Positions 1-8,097 are shown, counted from the first letter of the stretch. The stretch: DNA of 33,030 bases from DAOQTX01 sp035340715 (GCA_035340715.1 DAOQTX010000029.1:1-33030); one strand, 5' to 3'. Notes: a model not told the origin generated them from the sequence alone. Numbers and translations are program-made.

Positions 1-1
1 T

Positions 2-760
2 ATTCAAGCAAAAGCAGGCCATACAGCAGATATCATAATGGGTACAGGCATTGATGCAGAATTAGGCGACAAGCTATGTGTTACTGTAGTTGCTACCGGA
101 TTTAAAACCGAATTAAATGAAGAGATCCCAACACCAGTTAATAAAGTTGTTCATCTATTATCCGATTCAAGTAGTAAGCAACAAGAAGATATACAGCAAC
201 CTAAAATGAATCTGAAAAGTGCTGAAGAACAGTTGCCTAATCCTGAAATTGAAATAGCTCCTGAATTAGAACCAACACTGATAGTTAGAGATGAGAATAG
301 TACTTCAGTAGATAATTCAATTGAAGAACTAGAGGAAGAAGAATCGCAAATAGAAGATGAATCAGTTGAGCAATCTTTAGTTGCTATAGCAAATCAAAAT
401 AATCCTATAAATAAGAATCCGGAGTTTGAATTTGAAATTAAATCTGAAGAAGAAGAACCTGTTCAGACTAAAGAAAAGGAATTGGAAAAGGAGGAACCAG
501 CTCCTAAAATAGAACCTTTTGATCGCAGCCGTGAACGAATCAATGAATTAAGACGATTATCACTAAAGTCGAATACTCCTTCCGGTATAAGTGATTTAGA
601 AAAGGAGCCAGCTTACAGAAGAAGAAACATAAAACTAGATAATGTTCCATCATCATCAGAAAGTAATGTATCACGATTTACGCTTTCAATAAATGAAGAT
701 GAGGATGATAAACCAAGATTTAAATCGAATAACTCGTATCTGCACGATCGGGTTGACTGA
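2..760 (+). CDS. ftsZ: Cell division protein FtsZ, C-terminal part (5' end outside window)
   Basis: The reading frame is open from base 2, so the gene begins upstream of the window. The first residues (KAGHTADIIMGTGID, then DKLCVTVVATGF) are the end of the FtsZ tubulin-like C-terminal domain. FtsZ is the GTP-driven tubulin homologue that builds the division ring. A long, Glu/Lys-rich, low-complexity linker of roughly 190 residues follows, with runs such as EELEEEES. It ends in the terminal peptide NSYLHDRVD, which matches the conserved C-terminal tail that binds membrane-anchor partners in Bacteroidota FtsZ. The tail shows that the 3' end is intact. The GTP-binding T3 and T4 loops lie outside the window. 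A hairpin terminator follows the stop codon, and the next gene is convergent. Confidence 0.95.
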   Translation: MQAKAGHTADIIMGTGIDAELGDKLCVTVVATGFKTELNEEIPTPVNKVVHLLSDSSSKQQEDIQQPKMNLKSAEEQLPNPEIEIAPELEPTLIVRDENSTSVDNSIEELEEEESQIEDESVEQSLVAIANQNNPINKNPEFEFEIKSEEEEPVQTKEKELEKEEPAPKIEPFDRSRERINELRRLSLKSNTPSGISDLEKEPAYRRRNIKLDNVPSSSESNVSRFTLSINEDEDDKPRFKSNNSYLHDRVD

Positions 761-783
761 GCTACCAACGTTCTTACAAAATT

Positions 784-816
784 CCCCGAATTTGACTCGA
801 TCAGATCGGGGATTTT
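784..816 (+). terminator. Rho-independent-like terminator after ftsZ
   Basis: CCCCGA (784-789) pairs with TCGGGG (806-811). The 16-base loop holds a further short TGA/TCA pairing, and a T-rich tract follows. It starts 24 bases after the ftsZ stop and ends 14 bases before the stop of the convergent regulator gene. It may serve both strands, although the T tract favours the plus strand. Confidence 0.75.
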
Positions 817-829
817 TGTTTCCATTACA

Positions 830-2005
830 TTATGAGTTAACCGACTTATTGGCTACAGCGTACGCAATCACATCTTCACCCTTAATTTTCTTTTCGCAAA
901 GAATGGCTAAACGTTCAACCACGTTTCTGAATTCTCTAATATTTCCGGTCCAGTGTATGGCTTTGAGTTCTTCTATGGCATCGGGGGCAAATTCGAGCAA
1001 GGGAATATTATAGTCTTCGCATACTTCTTTTATAAAATATTCTGCCAAAATAGGAACATCACCAATACGATCGTTTAAGCGTGGGACCTGAATGATGATA
1101 ACTCCTAAACGATGATATAAGTCCTCACGAAAGTTGTTTTTTTCAATCTCTTGTTTTAAATCTTTATTGGTTGCTGCTATCACTCTAACATTTACTGAGA
1201 TTTCTTTTTCTCCACCCACTCGAGTGATTTTATTTTCTTGTAAAGCTCTCAGTACTTTGGCTTGAGCCGAAAGGCTCATATCACCTATTTCATCCAAAAA
1301 AATAGTGCCACCACTGGCTTGTTCAAATTTCCCTATTCTTTGTTTAACCGCAGAAGTGAAAGACCCTTTTTCATGTCCAAACAATTCGCTTTCTATCAGT
1401 TCACTTGGAATAGCTGCGCAATTTACTTCAATCAAAGGCGCATTGGCTCGGTTACTTTGTTCGTGAATGAGTCGGCAAACCAATTCCTTACCAGTTCCAT
1501 TCTCGCCCATAATCAAAACACGTGCATCCGTTGGCGCTATCTTATCAATCATCTCCCGAACCTTTTTCAAGGCACTTGATTCACCTATCATATGTGTGGT
1601 TCGATTGATTTTCTTACGCAGAACCTTAGTTTCTTTAACCAGATCTTTTCTGTCAATGGCATTTCTAACGGTAATTAGAAGTCTGTTCAAGTCCAATGGT
1701 TTTGAAATATAGTCGAAGGCTCCTTTTTTTATTGCTTCCACAGCAGTTTCAATATTTCCATGTCCCGAAATCATCACAATGGCAGCTTCATTAGCCGATT
1801 CAGACAACTTTTCCAATACTTCAATACCATCCATTTTTGGCATTTTAATATCACACAATATCAGATCGAATTTTTCTTCAGAAGCCTTTTTTAGACCATC
1901 AATACCATCAGCAGATTCGCTTACTTCATGGGATTCATACTCTAAAATTTCTTTTAAAGTTGTTCGAATACTCTGCTCATCATCTATCACTAGTATTTTA
2001 GCCAT
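830..2005 (-). CDS. NtrC-family sigma-54-dependent response regulator lacking an HTH domain
   Basis: 391 residues. The receiver domain spans about residues 1-120, with acidic pair D8/D9, phospho-acceptor D52 (CDIKMPKMDG) and K102. An AAA+ sigma-54 activator domain spans about 140-372, with Walker A GENGTGKE (168-175), Walker B GGTIFLDEI (232-240), the arginine-rich REDLYHRL segment (about 293-300) and GNIREFRNVVER. Family members use ATP hydrolysis to open sigma-54 promoter complexes. Two things are odd. The sigma-54-contact loop, usually GAFTGA, reads GSFTSA at 214-219. The protein also stops about 20 residues after the AAA+ lid, with no Fis-type helix-turn-helix. It may therefore act without specific DNA binding or through a partner. 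No histidine kinase gene lies next to it. The 218-base gap upstream suggests its own promoter, but no TAnnTTTG element was found there. Confidence 0.9.
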   Translation of the reverse strand: MAKILVIDDEQSIRTTLKEILEYESHEVSESADGIDGLKKASEEKFDLILCDIKMPKMDGIEVLEKLSESANEAAIVMISGHGNIETAVEAIKKGAFDYISKPLDLNRLLITVRNAIDRKDLVKETKVLRKKINRTTHMIGESSALKKVREMIDKIAPTDARVLIMGENGTGKELVCRLIHEQSNRANAPLIEVNCAAIPSELIESELFGHEKGSFTSAVKQRIGKFEQASGGTIFLDEIGDMSLSAQAKVLRALQENKITRVGGEKEISVNVRVIAATNKDLKQEIEKNNFREDLYHRLGVIIIQVPRLNDRIGDVPILAEYFIKEVCEDYNIPLLEFAPDAIEELKAIHWTGNIREFRNVVERLAILCEKKIKGEDVIAYAVANKSVNS

Positions 2006-2223
2006 ATTGTTTATTATAGGTTGGTTAAATTATAAATTAAACTAACAATAAGCTAAATTCAATTTAAAATTACCGAACAGAAAATGTATTGAAATCAGAT
2101 ATGTTATTTTTCATCATGTGTGAAATGACTGCTAATTTCTGGCTACTTATATTTATATAAAGTATTTGTTCAAAGTGTCTTTATCTCTTTCTATAAATAA
2201 GGATGAAACAATTGATGAAAATT
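2006..2223. other. Intergenic region between ppx and the NtrC-like regulator
   Basis: This is one of the longer gaps without a gene. It lies upstream of the regulator at 830-2005 and downstream of the ppx stop, with both genes on the minus strand. It is very AT-rich. No convincing TAnnTTTG promoter, sigma-54 -24/-12 element, strong hairpin or credible small ORF was seen. The regulator's promoter is presumably here. Confidence 0.4.
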
Positions 2224-3150
2224 TCATTGCTGCAAAAATTCGAACATTGCTCCCTCTTTGAGCGCATAGGGTGAGTGCACGATTTCTTTTATATTCAATT
2301 GATCGATTATAAATTTTGTTAAAACGGAAGCAACAGCTATTAGTGGAGCTCGCTTTGGATTCATTCCTTTCAAAGCATAAATCTCATCTAAGCTAGCATT
2401 GATCAATCGGTTATATAATAGATTAAAGTGTTCAAAATCGATTTGTGTGTATCCGTTATTCGATCCTTTTTTGGCTTGTTGATATTCAGCATGTAGTACT
2501 TCAACATAAGTAGTAAAGGAACCGGAACACCCTATGATACAAGCGGGCTTTAGCTGCTTCATTTCGGAAAGAAACGAATTCAAATCTTCTGAAATTAAAG
2601 CATGTAAATCAATAATGTTTTGATGTGAAACGGGATTGGATGCATTTGTTTTTTCTATCAGAATATTCCCTCCCAGAGCAAAGCTTTCCATTTTTATGAT
2701 TCCTTCCGAATTGCATAAAATGAACTCGGTACTAGCACCACCAATATCAATGATTAAAGATGTGTTTGTTATCGGAATAATATTTTTAACACCCGTATAA
2801 ATCAATTCAGCTTCGCGAACTCCTTCAATAATTTGTATTTTGATGGATGATTGTTCGAATGCTTTTTTTACAAATTCGACTCCATTAGTAGCCATTCTCA
2901 AGGCGGCTGTACCATAAGCAACAAATTCACTTACTTTAAATTCGTCAATCTTTGATTTGTACTCAATCAGTTTTTCAACTCCGTTATTAAAAGATTCTGA
3001 GCTAATTCTTTTCTGATTACTTAAATTCCTTCCTAACCAAACAAAATCGCTTTGCTTATGTAGAATCTTAAATCCTGATGAGTTTTTTTCGAATACTATC
3101 AGGTGAAAAGTATTGCTACCACAATCTACAACAGCTTGGATTACACTCAT
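2224..3150 (-). CDS. ppx: Ppx/GppA-type exopolyphosphatase
   Basis: 308 residues, the short two-domain form common in Bacteroidota and lacking the extra C-terminal HD-like region of the long enterobacterial enzymes. Family signatures are visible: DCGSNTFHL (9-17, phosphate-binding loop), GTAALR (80-85), VREAEL (111-116) and DIGGASTEF (135-143, usually GGGSTE), plus GCSGSF further on. The family releases phosphate from polyphosphate or hydrolyses pppGpp. The sequence cannot say which activity this protein has. The gene begins 12 bases after the stop of the ABC permease upstream, so it is probably the last gene of a natA-natB-ppx transcription unit. Confidence 0.88.
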   Translation of the reverse strand: MSVIQAVVDCGSNTFHLIVFEKNSSGFKILHKQSDFVWLGRNLSNQKRISSESFNNGVEKLIEYKSKIDEFKVSEFVAYGTAALRMATNGVEFVKKAFEQSSIKIQIIEGVREAELIYTGVKNIIPITNTSLIIDIGGASTEFILCNSEGIIKMESFALGGNILIEKTNASNPVSHQNIIDLHALISEDLNSFLSEMKQLKPACIIGCSGSFTTYVEVLHAEYQQAKKGSNNGYTQIDFEHFNLLYNRLINASLDEIYALKGMNPKRAPLIAVASVLTKFIIDQLNIKEIVHSPYALKEGAMFEFLQQ

Positions 3151-3162
3151 AAAGTAGTCATG

Positions 3163-4494
3163 TTACCCTTTATAGAAAAGCCACTTACCCAGTTCTTTGT
3201 AACTGACTTTTTTTCCATACATCAATATACCCACTCGGTAAATTCTACTAGCTATCCAGGTGGTAAATAAAAATCCAAGAACCAACAAGGACATACTTAA
3301 TAATAATTCGCTCAAAGGCACACCAAAAGGCAATCGTACCATCATCACTACCGGAGAGGTAAAAGGAATAATACTAAACCAAAATGCAAGAGAACTATCA
3401 GGGTTCGAAATTATTGATTGAGCCACAACAATACCGAGAATTAATGGCACTGTAATTGGAAGCATGAATTGTTGAGTATCGGTTTCATTATCCACTGCTG
3501 CACCGATAGCGCCAAACAATGCACTGTATAATAAATAACCGCCAAGAAAATAAAAGATAAATACCAGAAATACATGAATAAAGTTTATGGAAGAAAGACT
3601 ATCGAATATTTCGGCTACAATTTCTTCGTTCCCACCCGATGAAACCGGGTTGTTTTCATCTATAGTATGTCCGGATATAGAATTTATTTGTTCGGTTTTT
3701 TGTGTCAACAGATCCTTATCCAAAAATATGGATTGTACTGCTGTGGTGACCAGTAGTGACAAGGCAACCCATAAAATAAATTGAGTAAGACCCACCATAG
3801 CAATACCGATGATTTTACCCATCAGAAGTTGAAATGGCTTTACAGACGAGATGATGACTTCAACGATACGGCTTGTTTTTTCTTCTATTACTCCACGCAT
3901 TACCATTGCGCCATAGAGAAAAATAAACATGTAGATTACAAGGCTGCTCACAATACCCACAATAGAAACAATTCCTGCACTTGATTTCTGTTCGCCAGTT
4001 TCTGTAATCTTAACAGCGTTTACATCAACTCTTGTTCGGATGGATTCAAGCATTTCCTCATTGATATTGTTAGCAATCATTTTAGCATTTTCAATTTCTT
4101 TCTGAAGTAGTCGTTCTACTGCCGAAGTAATTTCAATGTTTGCTTGTTTTTCAGAATACAGAATTGCTTTATGAGGAGGTGTTAATATATTCGATGGAAT
4201 ATAAAGTAAGGCCGTGTATTTTTCGCTGTCAAATATCTTCTTAGCCGTTTCAATGGGCATGGTATCACGCTCGAATAATATTTTTTTACTTTTTGGAATA
4301 TCTTCTCTAAAAAGATGTGCCTCATCAACAACCTTTATCAACTTTTCTTCATCATCCGACATTTCCATAATCATGATGGGTGCTAAAAAAACTAAACCAA
4401 TGAGCAATGGTCCAACCAATGTCATTATGATAAAAGATTTTTTTCTAACTCTGGTTAGAAATTCTCGCTTTATGATGAGTGCTATTTTATTCAT
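3163..4494 (-). CDS. ABC-2 type transporter permease (NatB-like)
   Basis: 443 residues. A basic N-terminus (KREFLTRVRKKS) precedes a first membrane segment at about residues 20-43. A long non-membrane region of about 130 residues follows, then a cluster of at least five hydrophobic segments from about residue 175 to the end. This layout is typical of ABC-2 permeases of the NatB family, which export ions or drugs with a separate ATPase. The ATPase gene is immediately upstream, ending nine bases before this start, so the two form one exporter. The substrate cannot be inferred; sodium is the textbook NatAB substrate, but many homologues are uncharacterised. The loop at about residues 265-300 is polar and Ser/Glu-rich. 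Confidence 0.85.
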   Translation of the reverse strand: MNKIALIIKREFLTRVRKKSFIIMTLVGPLLIGLVFLAPIMIMEMSDDEEKLIKVVDEAHLFREDIPKSKKILFERDTMPIETAKKIFDSEKYTALLYIPSNILTPPHKAILYSEKQANIEITSAVERLLQKEIENAKMIANNINEEMLESIRTRVDVNAVKITETGEQKSSAGIVSIVGIVSSLVIYMFIFLYGAMVMRGVIEEKTSRIVEVIISSVKPFQLLMGKIIGIAMVGLTQFILWVALSLLVTTAVQSIFLDKDLLTQKTEQINSISGHTIDENNPVSSGGNEEIVAEIFDSLSSINFIHVFLVFIFYFLGGYLLYSALFGAIGAAVDNETDTQQFMLPITVPLILGIVVAQSIISNPDSSLAFWFSIIPFTSPVVMMVRLPFGVPLSELLLSMSLLVLGFLFTTWIASRIYRVGILMYGKKVSYKELGKWLFYKG

Positions 4495-4503
4495 GCGTCT
4501 GTA

Positions 4504-5448
4504 CTATTTTGCCATCGATTGTTCTTGCTTGTTCTCTTGAACTGCTCTGATAAAAATGTCATTCATGCCGGGAATAATTTCCTTAAAACCTAAAACATTG
4601 GCATGTGGTAGAATGGCATTCAATAAATCATTCGTGCTTTTGTTTTGTAGAAGTTTAACTCTTGCTATGGTATGGTCTTCATGTGCAATGGTCTCAATCA
4701 ATTCAAAGCCGGTCCATAAACCATTTGCAAAGGCAATATTGTTCCCGATGTATTCAATTTCGAAAATATTGCTTTTATAGGTATTCCTTACTTCTTTAAC
4801 AGTACCTTCTAATATTTTTTTAGATTGATTGATCAACGCGATATGGCTGCATAGTTCTTCAACCGATTCCATCCGATGGGTAGAAAGAATGATAGTGCTT
4901 CCATTTTTACTTAGACCAATCAACTCATCTTTGATCAAGTTGGCATTAATAGGATCAAATCCGGAAAAAGGTTCGTCAAGTATGAGTAGAGGCGGTTCAT
5001 GAATGACCGTTACTATAAACTGAACTTTTTGCTGCATCCCTTTACTCAGTTCTTCAACCTTTTTCTTCCACCATGGTATTATTTCAAACTTTTCAAACCA
5101 CACTTTTAGGCGTTTCATCGCTTCTGCTTTTTTCATGCCTTTGAGTTGAGCCAAATACAAAGCTTGTTCACCCACTTCCATTTTTTTGTAAAGACCTCTT
5201 TCTTCTGGAAGATACCCAATCAACTCAGTATGTTGAGGTTTTAATTTTTCACCATTTAAAAATATAGAACCTTCATCCGGTCCGGTAATTTGATTGATGA
5301 TGCGTATCAAAGAAGTTTTTCCCGCGCCATTTGGCCCCAACAACCCAAATATGCTCCCGGTAGGAACATCAATACTAACTTTATCTAAAGCGGTGTGAGA
5401 TGCGTAGCGTTTTACTACATCATTGATTTGTAAGATGGTTTGATTCAT
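4504..5448 (-). CDS. ABC transporter ATP-binding protein (NatA-like)
   Basis: 314 residues. It has Walker A GPNGAGKT (38-45), signature LSKGMQQKVQ (134-143), Walker B LLILDEP (154-160) and switch histidine H191 (STHRMES). The segment GYLPEERGLY is typical of the NatA/drug-export branch. A C-terminal extension of about 90 residues, also usual in this branch, follows the nucleotide-binding domain. It is the first gene of the minus-strand unit natA-natB-ppx. A TAnnTTTG element lies 10 bases upstream of its ATG. It powers the adjacent ABC-2 permease at the cytoplasmic membrane. Confidence 0.9.
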   Translation of the reverse strand: MNQTILQINDVVKRYASHTALDKVSIDVPTGSIFGLLGPNGAGKTSLIRIINQITGPDEGSIFLNGEKLKPQHTELIGYLPEERGLYKKMEVGEQALYLAQLKGMKKAEAMKRLKVWFEKFEIIPWWKKKVEELSKGMQQKVQFIVTVIHEPPLLILDEPFSGFDPINANLIKDELIGLSKNGSTIILSTHRMESVEELCSHIALINQSKKILEGTVKEVRNTYKSNIFEIEYIGNNIAFANGLWTGFELIETIAHEDHTIARVKLLQNKSTNDLLNAILPHANVLGFKEIIPGMNDIFIRAVQENKQEQSMAK

Positions 5449-5458
5449 AAGAAGAATT

Positions 5459-5466
5459 CAAAAATA
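5459..5466 (-). promoter_or_regulatory. Candidate -7 element TATTTTTG for the natA operon
   Basis: On the minus strand this reads TATTTTTG, which fits the Bacteroidota -7 consensus TAnnTTTG. Its last base is 10 bases from the natA ATG. No clear TTG -33 element sits at the usual distance, so the call is moderate. The opposite strand carries the divergent ATL promoter 34 bases away. Confidence 0.45.
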
Positions 5467-5480
5467 ACAATTTATAAATA

Positions 5481-5507
5481 TTGAGAGGAGACTAATTTTT
5501 ACCTTTG
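5481..5507 (+). promoter_or_regulatory. Candidate promoter of the ATL gene (TTG-N16-TACCTTTG)
   Basis: TTG at 5481-5483 and TACCTTTG at 5500-5507 match the Bacteroidota -33/-7 consensus with a 16-base spacer, at the short end of the usual range. The ATG at 5512 is only four bases after the -7 element. Transcription would therefore start at or next to the start codon, giving a leaderless or nearly leaderless mRNA. Confidence 0.6.
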
Positions 5508-5511
5508 CCAA

Positions 5512-5871
5512 ATGAAGCGCACTAGTGAAGTAAACGATTCTTTTTTCAAACGCGTATATCAAGTAGTTAGATCTATTCCGTATGGAAGAGTGAGTACTTA
5601 TGGTGCAATAGCTTCTTATTTGGGTTCAAAAGGTTCGGCTCGCATGGTGGGTTGGGCAATGAATTCAAGTCATAGAGAGTTACCTGCGGTACCTGCACAT
5701 CGCGTAGTAAATCGAACGGGGATGTTGAGTGGAAAGCATCATTTTGAAAGTAATAGCTTAATGCAAAAATTACTAGAGAATGAAGGGTTAACCATAGTAA
5801 ACGATGAGATTTTAAATTTTAAAAGTGCCTTTTGGGATCCATCCATCGAATTGGATGAACAATTAAAGTAA
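5512..5871 (+). CDS. Alkyltransferase-like protein (ATL, MGMT fold without the acceptor cysteine)
   Basis: 119 residues covering the DNA-binding domain of O6-alkylguanine-DNA alkyltransferases: helix-turn-helix region IPYGRVSTYGAIASYLG, then the finger-type segment GSARMVGWAM with R44. The active-site motif, PCHRV in true MGMT/Ogt enzymes, is PAHRV here (61-65), so the acceptor Cys is Ala. Such ATL proteins bind alkylated guanine without removing the alkyl group and are thought to flag lesions for nucleotide excision repair. The protein is expected to be cytoplasmic or nucleoid-bound. The next gene (Mrp) starts 31 bases downstream on the same strand, so co-transcription is possible. Confidence 0.85.
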   Translation: MKRTSEVNDSFFKRVYQVVRSIPYGRVSTYGAIASYLGSKGSARMVGWAMNSSHRELPAVPAHRVVNRTGMLSGKHHFESNSLMQKLLENEGLTIVNDEILNFKSAFWDPSIELDEQLK

Positions 5872-5902
5872 GTAAAGTGTTAACGAAGTAGAAATAAATA
5901 GA

Positions 5903-6994
5903 ATGATAACAAAAGAAAAAGTGCTTGAAGCACTAAGCTATGTAGATGATCCGGATCTTAAAAAAGATTTGGTTACGTTGGGCATGATACAGGATGTAGC
6001 CATTGATGGAAAGAGTGTTTCCTTTACCGTAGTACTTACTACACCGGCTTGTCCATTGAAAGCTGAAATAGAAAGAGCTTGTCGAAATGCAATTATACAT
6101 TACGTAGATAAAGATGCAGACATTCAAATTAAAATGGATGCAAAAGTAACCCAAGCTAAAAATCGCAGTGATACGGTTAGTGGAATTAAAAACATCATCG
6201 CTATTTCATCCGGTAAGGGCGGTGTTGGCAAATCTACTCTTGCTGCAAATTTAGCAATCGCGCTTGCACAAACGGGTGCAAAGGTTGGCTTGCTCGATGC
6301 AGATATCTTTGGTCCTAGCATTCCAATTATGTTTGGTTTAGAAAACAACAAACTATTTGTTGAGGAGAAAGAGGGTAAATCTTTTATGGTGCCTGCAGAA
6401 CAATACCAGGTTAAGTTACTTTCAATTGGTTTTTTAATTGAAGATCATCAGGCGGTGGTTTGGCGTGGACCCATGGCATCAAAAGCATTAAAGCAAATGT
6501 TTGAAGAAACGGTGTGGGGAGAGTTGGATTATTTATTGGTTGATTTACCTCCGGGAACCAGTGATATTCATTTAACATTGGCATCCGCTTTTCCTTTGAA
6601 TGGAGCTGTTGTGGTTTCTACTCCTCAGAAAGTTGCTTTGGCCGATGCCAGGAAAGGCATCAATATGTTCACTTCTGAAAGTATAAAAATTCCCGTTTTA
6701 GGTATCATTGAGAATATGTCTTATTTCACTCCTGACGAATTGCCCGATAAAAAGTACTACTTGTTTGGGCGTGACGGAGCAAGAGATTTAGCTCAAGAAA
6801 AAAATATTCCTTTCCTTGGTGAGATTCCAATTGTGCAACAAATAAGAGAGGGCGGAGATTATGGAAGACCAGCTATATTAAACAGCGAACTGCCTGTAAT
6901 GGATGCCTTTAAAACTGTTGCTAATAATTTGGCACAGCAAATAGCGATTAAAAATGCTACTTTTAACAAGGACTTGAAATCGGTAGTTGAATAA
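5903..6994 (+). CDS. mrp: Mrp/ApbC-type Fe-S cluster carrier ATPase
   Basis: 363 residues. An N-terminal MIP18/DUF59-type domain (about 1-85, with DPDLKKDLVTLGMI and PACPLK) is followed by a P-loop ATPase domain. The P-loop has the deviant Walker A SGKGGVGKST (103-112), and DADIFGPSIP and DLPPGTSDIH further on. Homologues carry Fe-S clusters to target proteins. The CxxC normally found after the ENMSYF motif is absent: the text reads ENMSYFTPDELPDKKYYLFG. This non-Cys form appears to be usual in Bacteroidota from general recall, not from a search. The gene abuts a NifU-type scaffold gene, which supports an Fe-S role. Confidence 0.92.
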   Translation: MITKEKVLEALSYVDDPDLKKDLVTLGMIQDVAIDGKSVSFTVVLTTPACPLKAEIERACRNAIIHYVDKDADIQIKMDAKVTQAKNRSDTVSGIKNIIAISSGKGGVGKSTLAANLAIALAQTGAKVGLLDADIFGPSIPIMFGLENNKLFVEEKEGKSFMVPAEQYQVKLLSIGFLIEDHQAVVWRGPMASKALKQMFEETVWGELDYLLVDLPPGTSDIHLTLASAFPLNGAVVVSTPQKVALADARKGINMFTSESIKIPVLGIIENMSYFTPDELPDKKYYLFGRDGARDLAQEKNIPFLGEIPIVQQIREGGDYGRPAILNSELPVMDAFKTVANNLAQQIAIKNATFNKDLKSVVE

Positions 6995-6998
6995 TACA

Positions 6999-7253
6999 AT
7001 GGAAAGAGAATTAGAAATTAGTTTAACCAATAGAGTAGAAGAGACTTTAAATCAGTTGCGACCCTACTTAGCTGCCGACAATGGAGATGTGGCTTTAATT
7101 GAAATAACAGATGATATGGTCGTACGCCTTCAGTTACTAGGTGCTTGCAGCACATGCTCTATGAGTATGATGACCCTTAAAGCTGGCATTGAAGAAAGCA
7201 TTCTGAAATCGGTGCCTGAAATAAAAGCCGTAGAAGCGGTAAATACTTTATAA
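6999..7253 (+). CDS. NifU C-terminal-domain Fe-S scaffold protein
   Basis: 84 residues from the ATG at 6999. An in-frame TTG at 6987, which would overlap mrp, is less likely because the family starts close to this ATG and ATG is the commoner start. The NifU C-terminal domain is complete: LRPYLAADNGDVALIEI, then GACSTCSMSMMTLKAGIEE with the cluster-ligand pair C50 and C53. Small proteins of this type (Nfu) hold and pass on a 4Fe-4S cluster. The start codon lies four bases after the mrp stop, so translation is probably coupled and the two proteins may work as donor and carrier. The gene converges on the hydrolase-like gene with a 10-base gap and no visible terminator. Confidence 0.9.
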   Translation: MERELEISLTNRVEETLNQLRPYLAADNGDVALIEITDDMVVRLQLLGACSTCSMSMMTLKAGIEESILKSVPEIKAVEAVNTL

Positions 7254-7263
7254 GTAAGATTAT

Positions 7264-8076
7264 TTATTTCGACAGAAACTTACTGATACGATTAAAGTAC
7301 TCATTCTTATCTGTAGAAAAATTTTGATCATTCGCAGTGCTGTTACGGACCACATACGTGTCGGTTACTCCTTTAATAGTTTTTATTTCATTCATACTGA
7401 TCAACGGATCTTGATCAGAAATAATAATCATCAATCCCAACAAGCGGCTCTTCGGTTTATCCATTGCATACATTGGTTCGAAGTTTTTGTCAAACCCAAA
7501 GGGCAATAAAATATCTTTTGCAAATTGATCTTTTATTTTCTTCTTCATTCCTTCTAAATTATGCCAGGGTCCGTCTGCAATAATTCTTTTCGTTTCCACT
7601 CTGTTGGCTCCTACACCAATACTTAATCCCGCACCAATATTTAAACCATATAGATCGAATTTTGCAATGGAACGAGTTTTACGAAGATGATCTAATACGG
7701 CATTTAAATCGGTGATAAACTGAGGATAGATATACAAGTCAGGATCAATTTTGAATTCTGAACTGCTTCCATATCCACGATAATCATACGTAACTACATT
7801 GTATCCGGTTGATAAAAATGAATTGACTAACTCTAAGTTGTCGGCCATATTGCCATCACCTGAACCACTGATGACCATCCAATTGGTTGTAATCTTCGAG
7901 TTCTCAAAAAACCAGGCATTGAGGGTGGCATTGTCTGAGGTTTTTATCTTTTCCTCTTTAAAGTTCATTCCGAACTTATCGGGTGTATATTTATATTCTT
8001 TTGATGGATTAAGCGCCATCATTGAAGTTGATAGAAATAGAATAAGGGCAAAACTGGAAATTAATATTTTTGTCAT
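7264..8076 (-). CDS. Exported alpha/beta-hydrolase-fold protein with a degenerate active site
   Basis: 270 residues from the ATG at 8076. A TTG at 8100 would extend it, but that TTG forms part of a TATTTTTG promoter element. Residues 1-21 form a hydrophobic signal peptide. The fold is recognisable from GSGDGNMADN (oxyanion region), VVTYDYRGYGSS (94-105), DLYGLNIGAG (141-150) and IISDQDPLIS. The nucleophile elbow GxSxG reads GLNIG, so the Ser is Asn146. No His is found where the catalytic His is expected (RNSTANDQNFSTD). Only the acid Asp seems retained. It resembles BEM46-like or DUF-type lipase/esterase relatives and may be a non-catalytic binding protein. Function is unknown. Confidence 0.8.
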   Translation of the reverse strand: MTKILISSFALILFLSTSMMALNPSKEYKYTPDKFGMNFKEEKIKTSDNATLNAWFFENSKITTNWMVISGSGDGNMADNLELVNSFLSTGYNVVTYDYRGYGSSSEFKIDPDLYIYPQFITDLNAVLDHLRKTRSIAKFDLYGLNIGAGLSIGVGANRVETKRIIADGPWHNLEGMKKKIKDQFAKDILLPFGFDKNFEPMYAMDKPKSRLLGLMIIISDQDPLISMNEIKTIKGVTDTYVVRNSTANDQNFSTDKNEYFNRISKFLSK

Positions 8077-8097
8077 TGTATTATTGAAGTATGGATT

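Noticed and set aside
2006..2223. Sigma-54 promoter upstream of the NtrC-like gene
   Set aside because: No TGGC-N8-TTGC type element was found on either strand.
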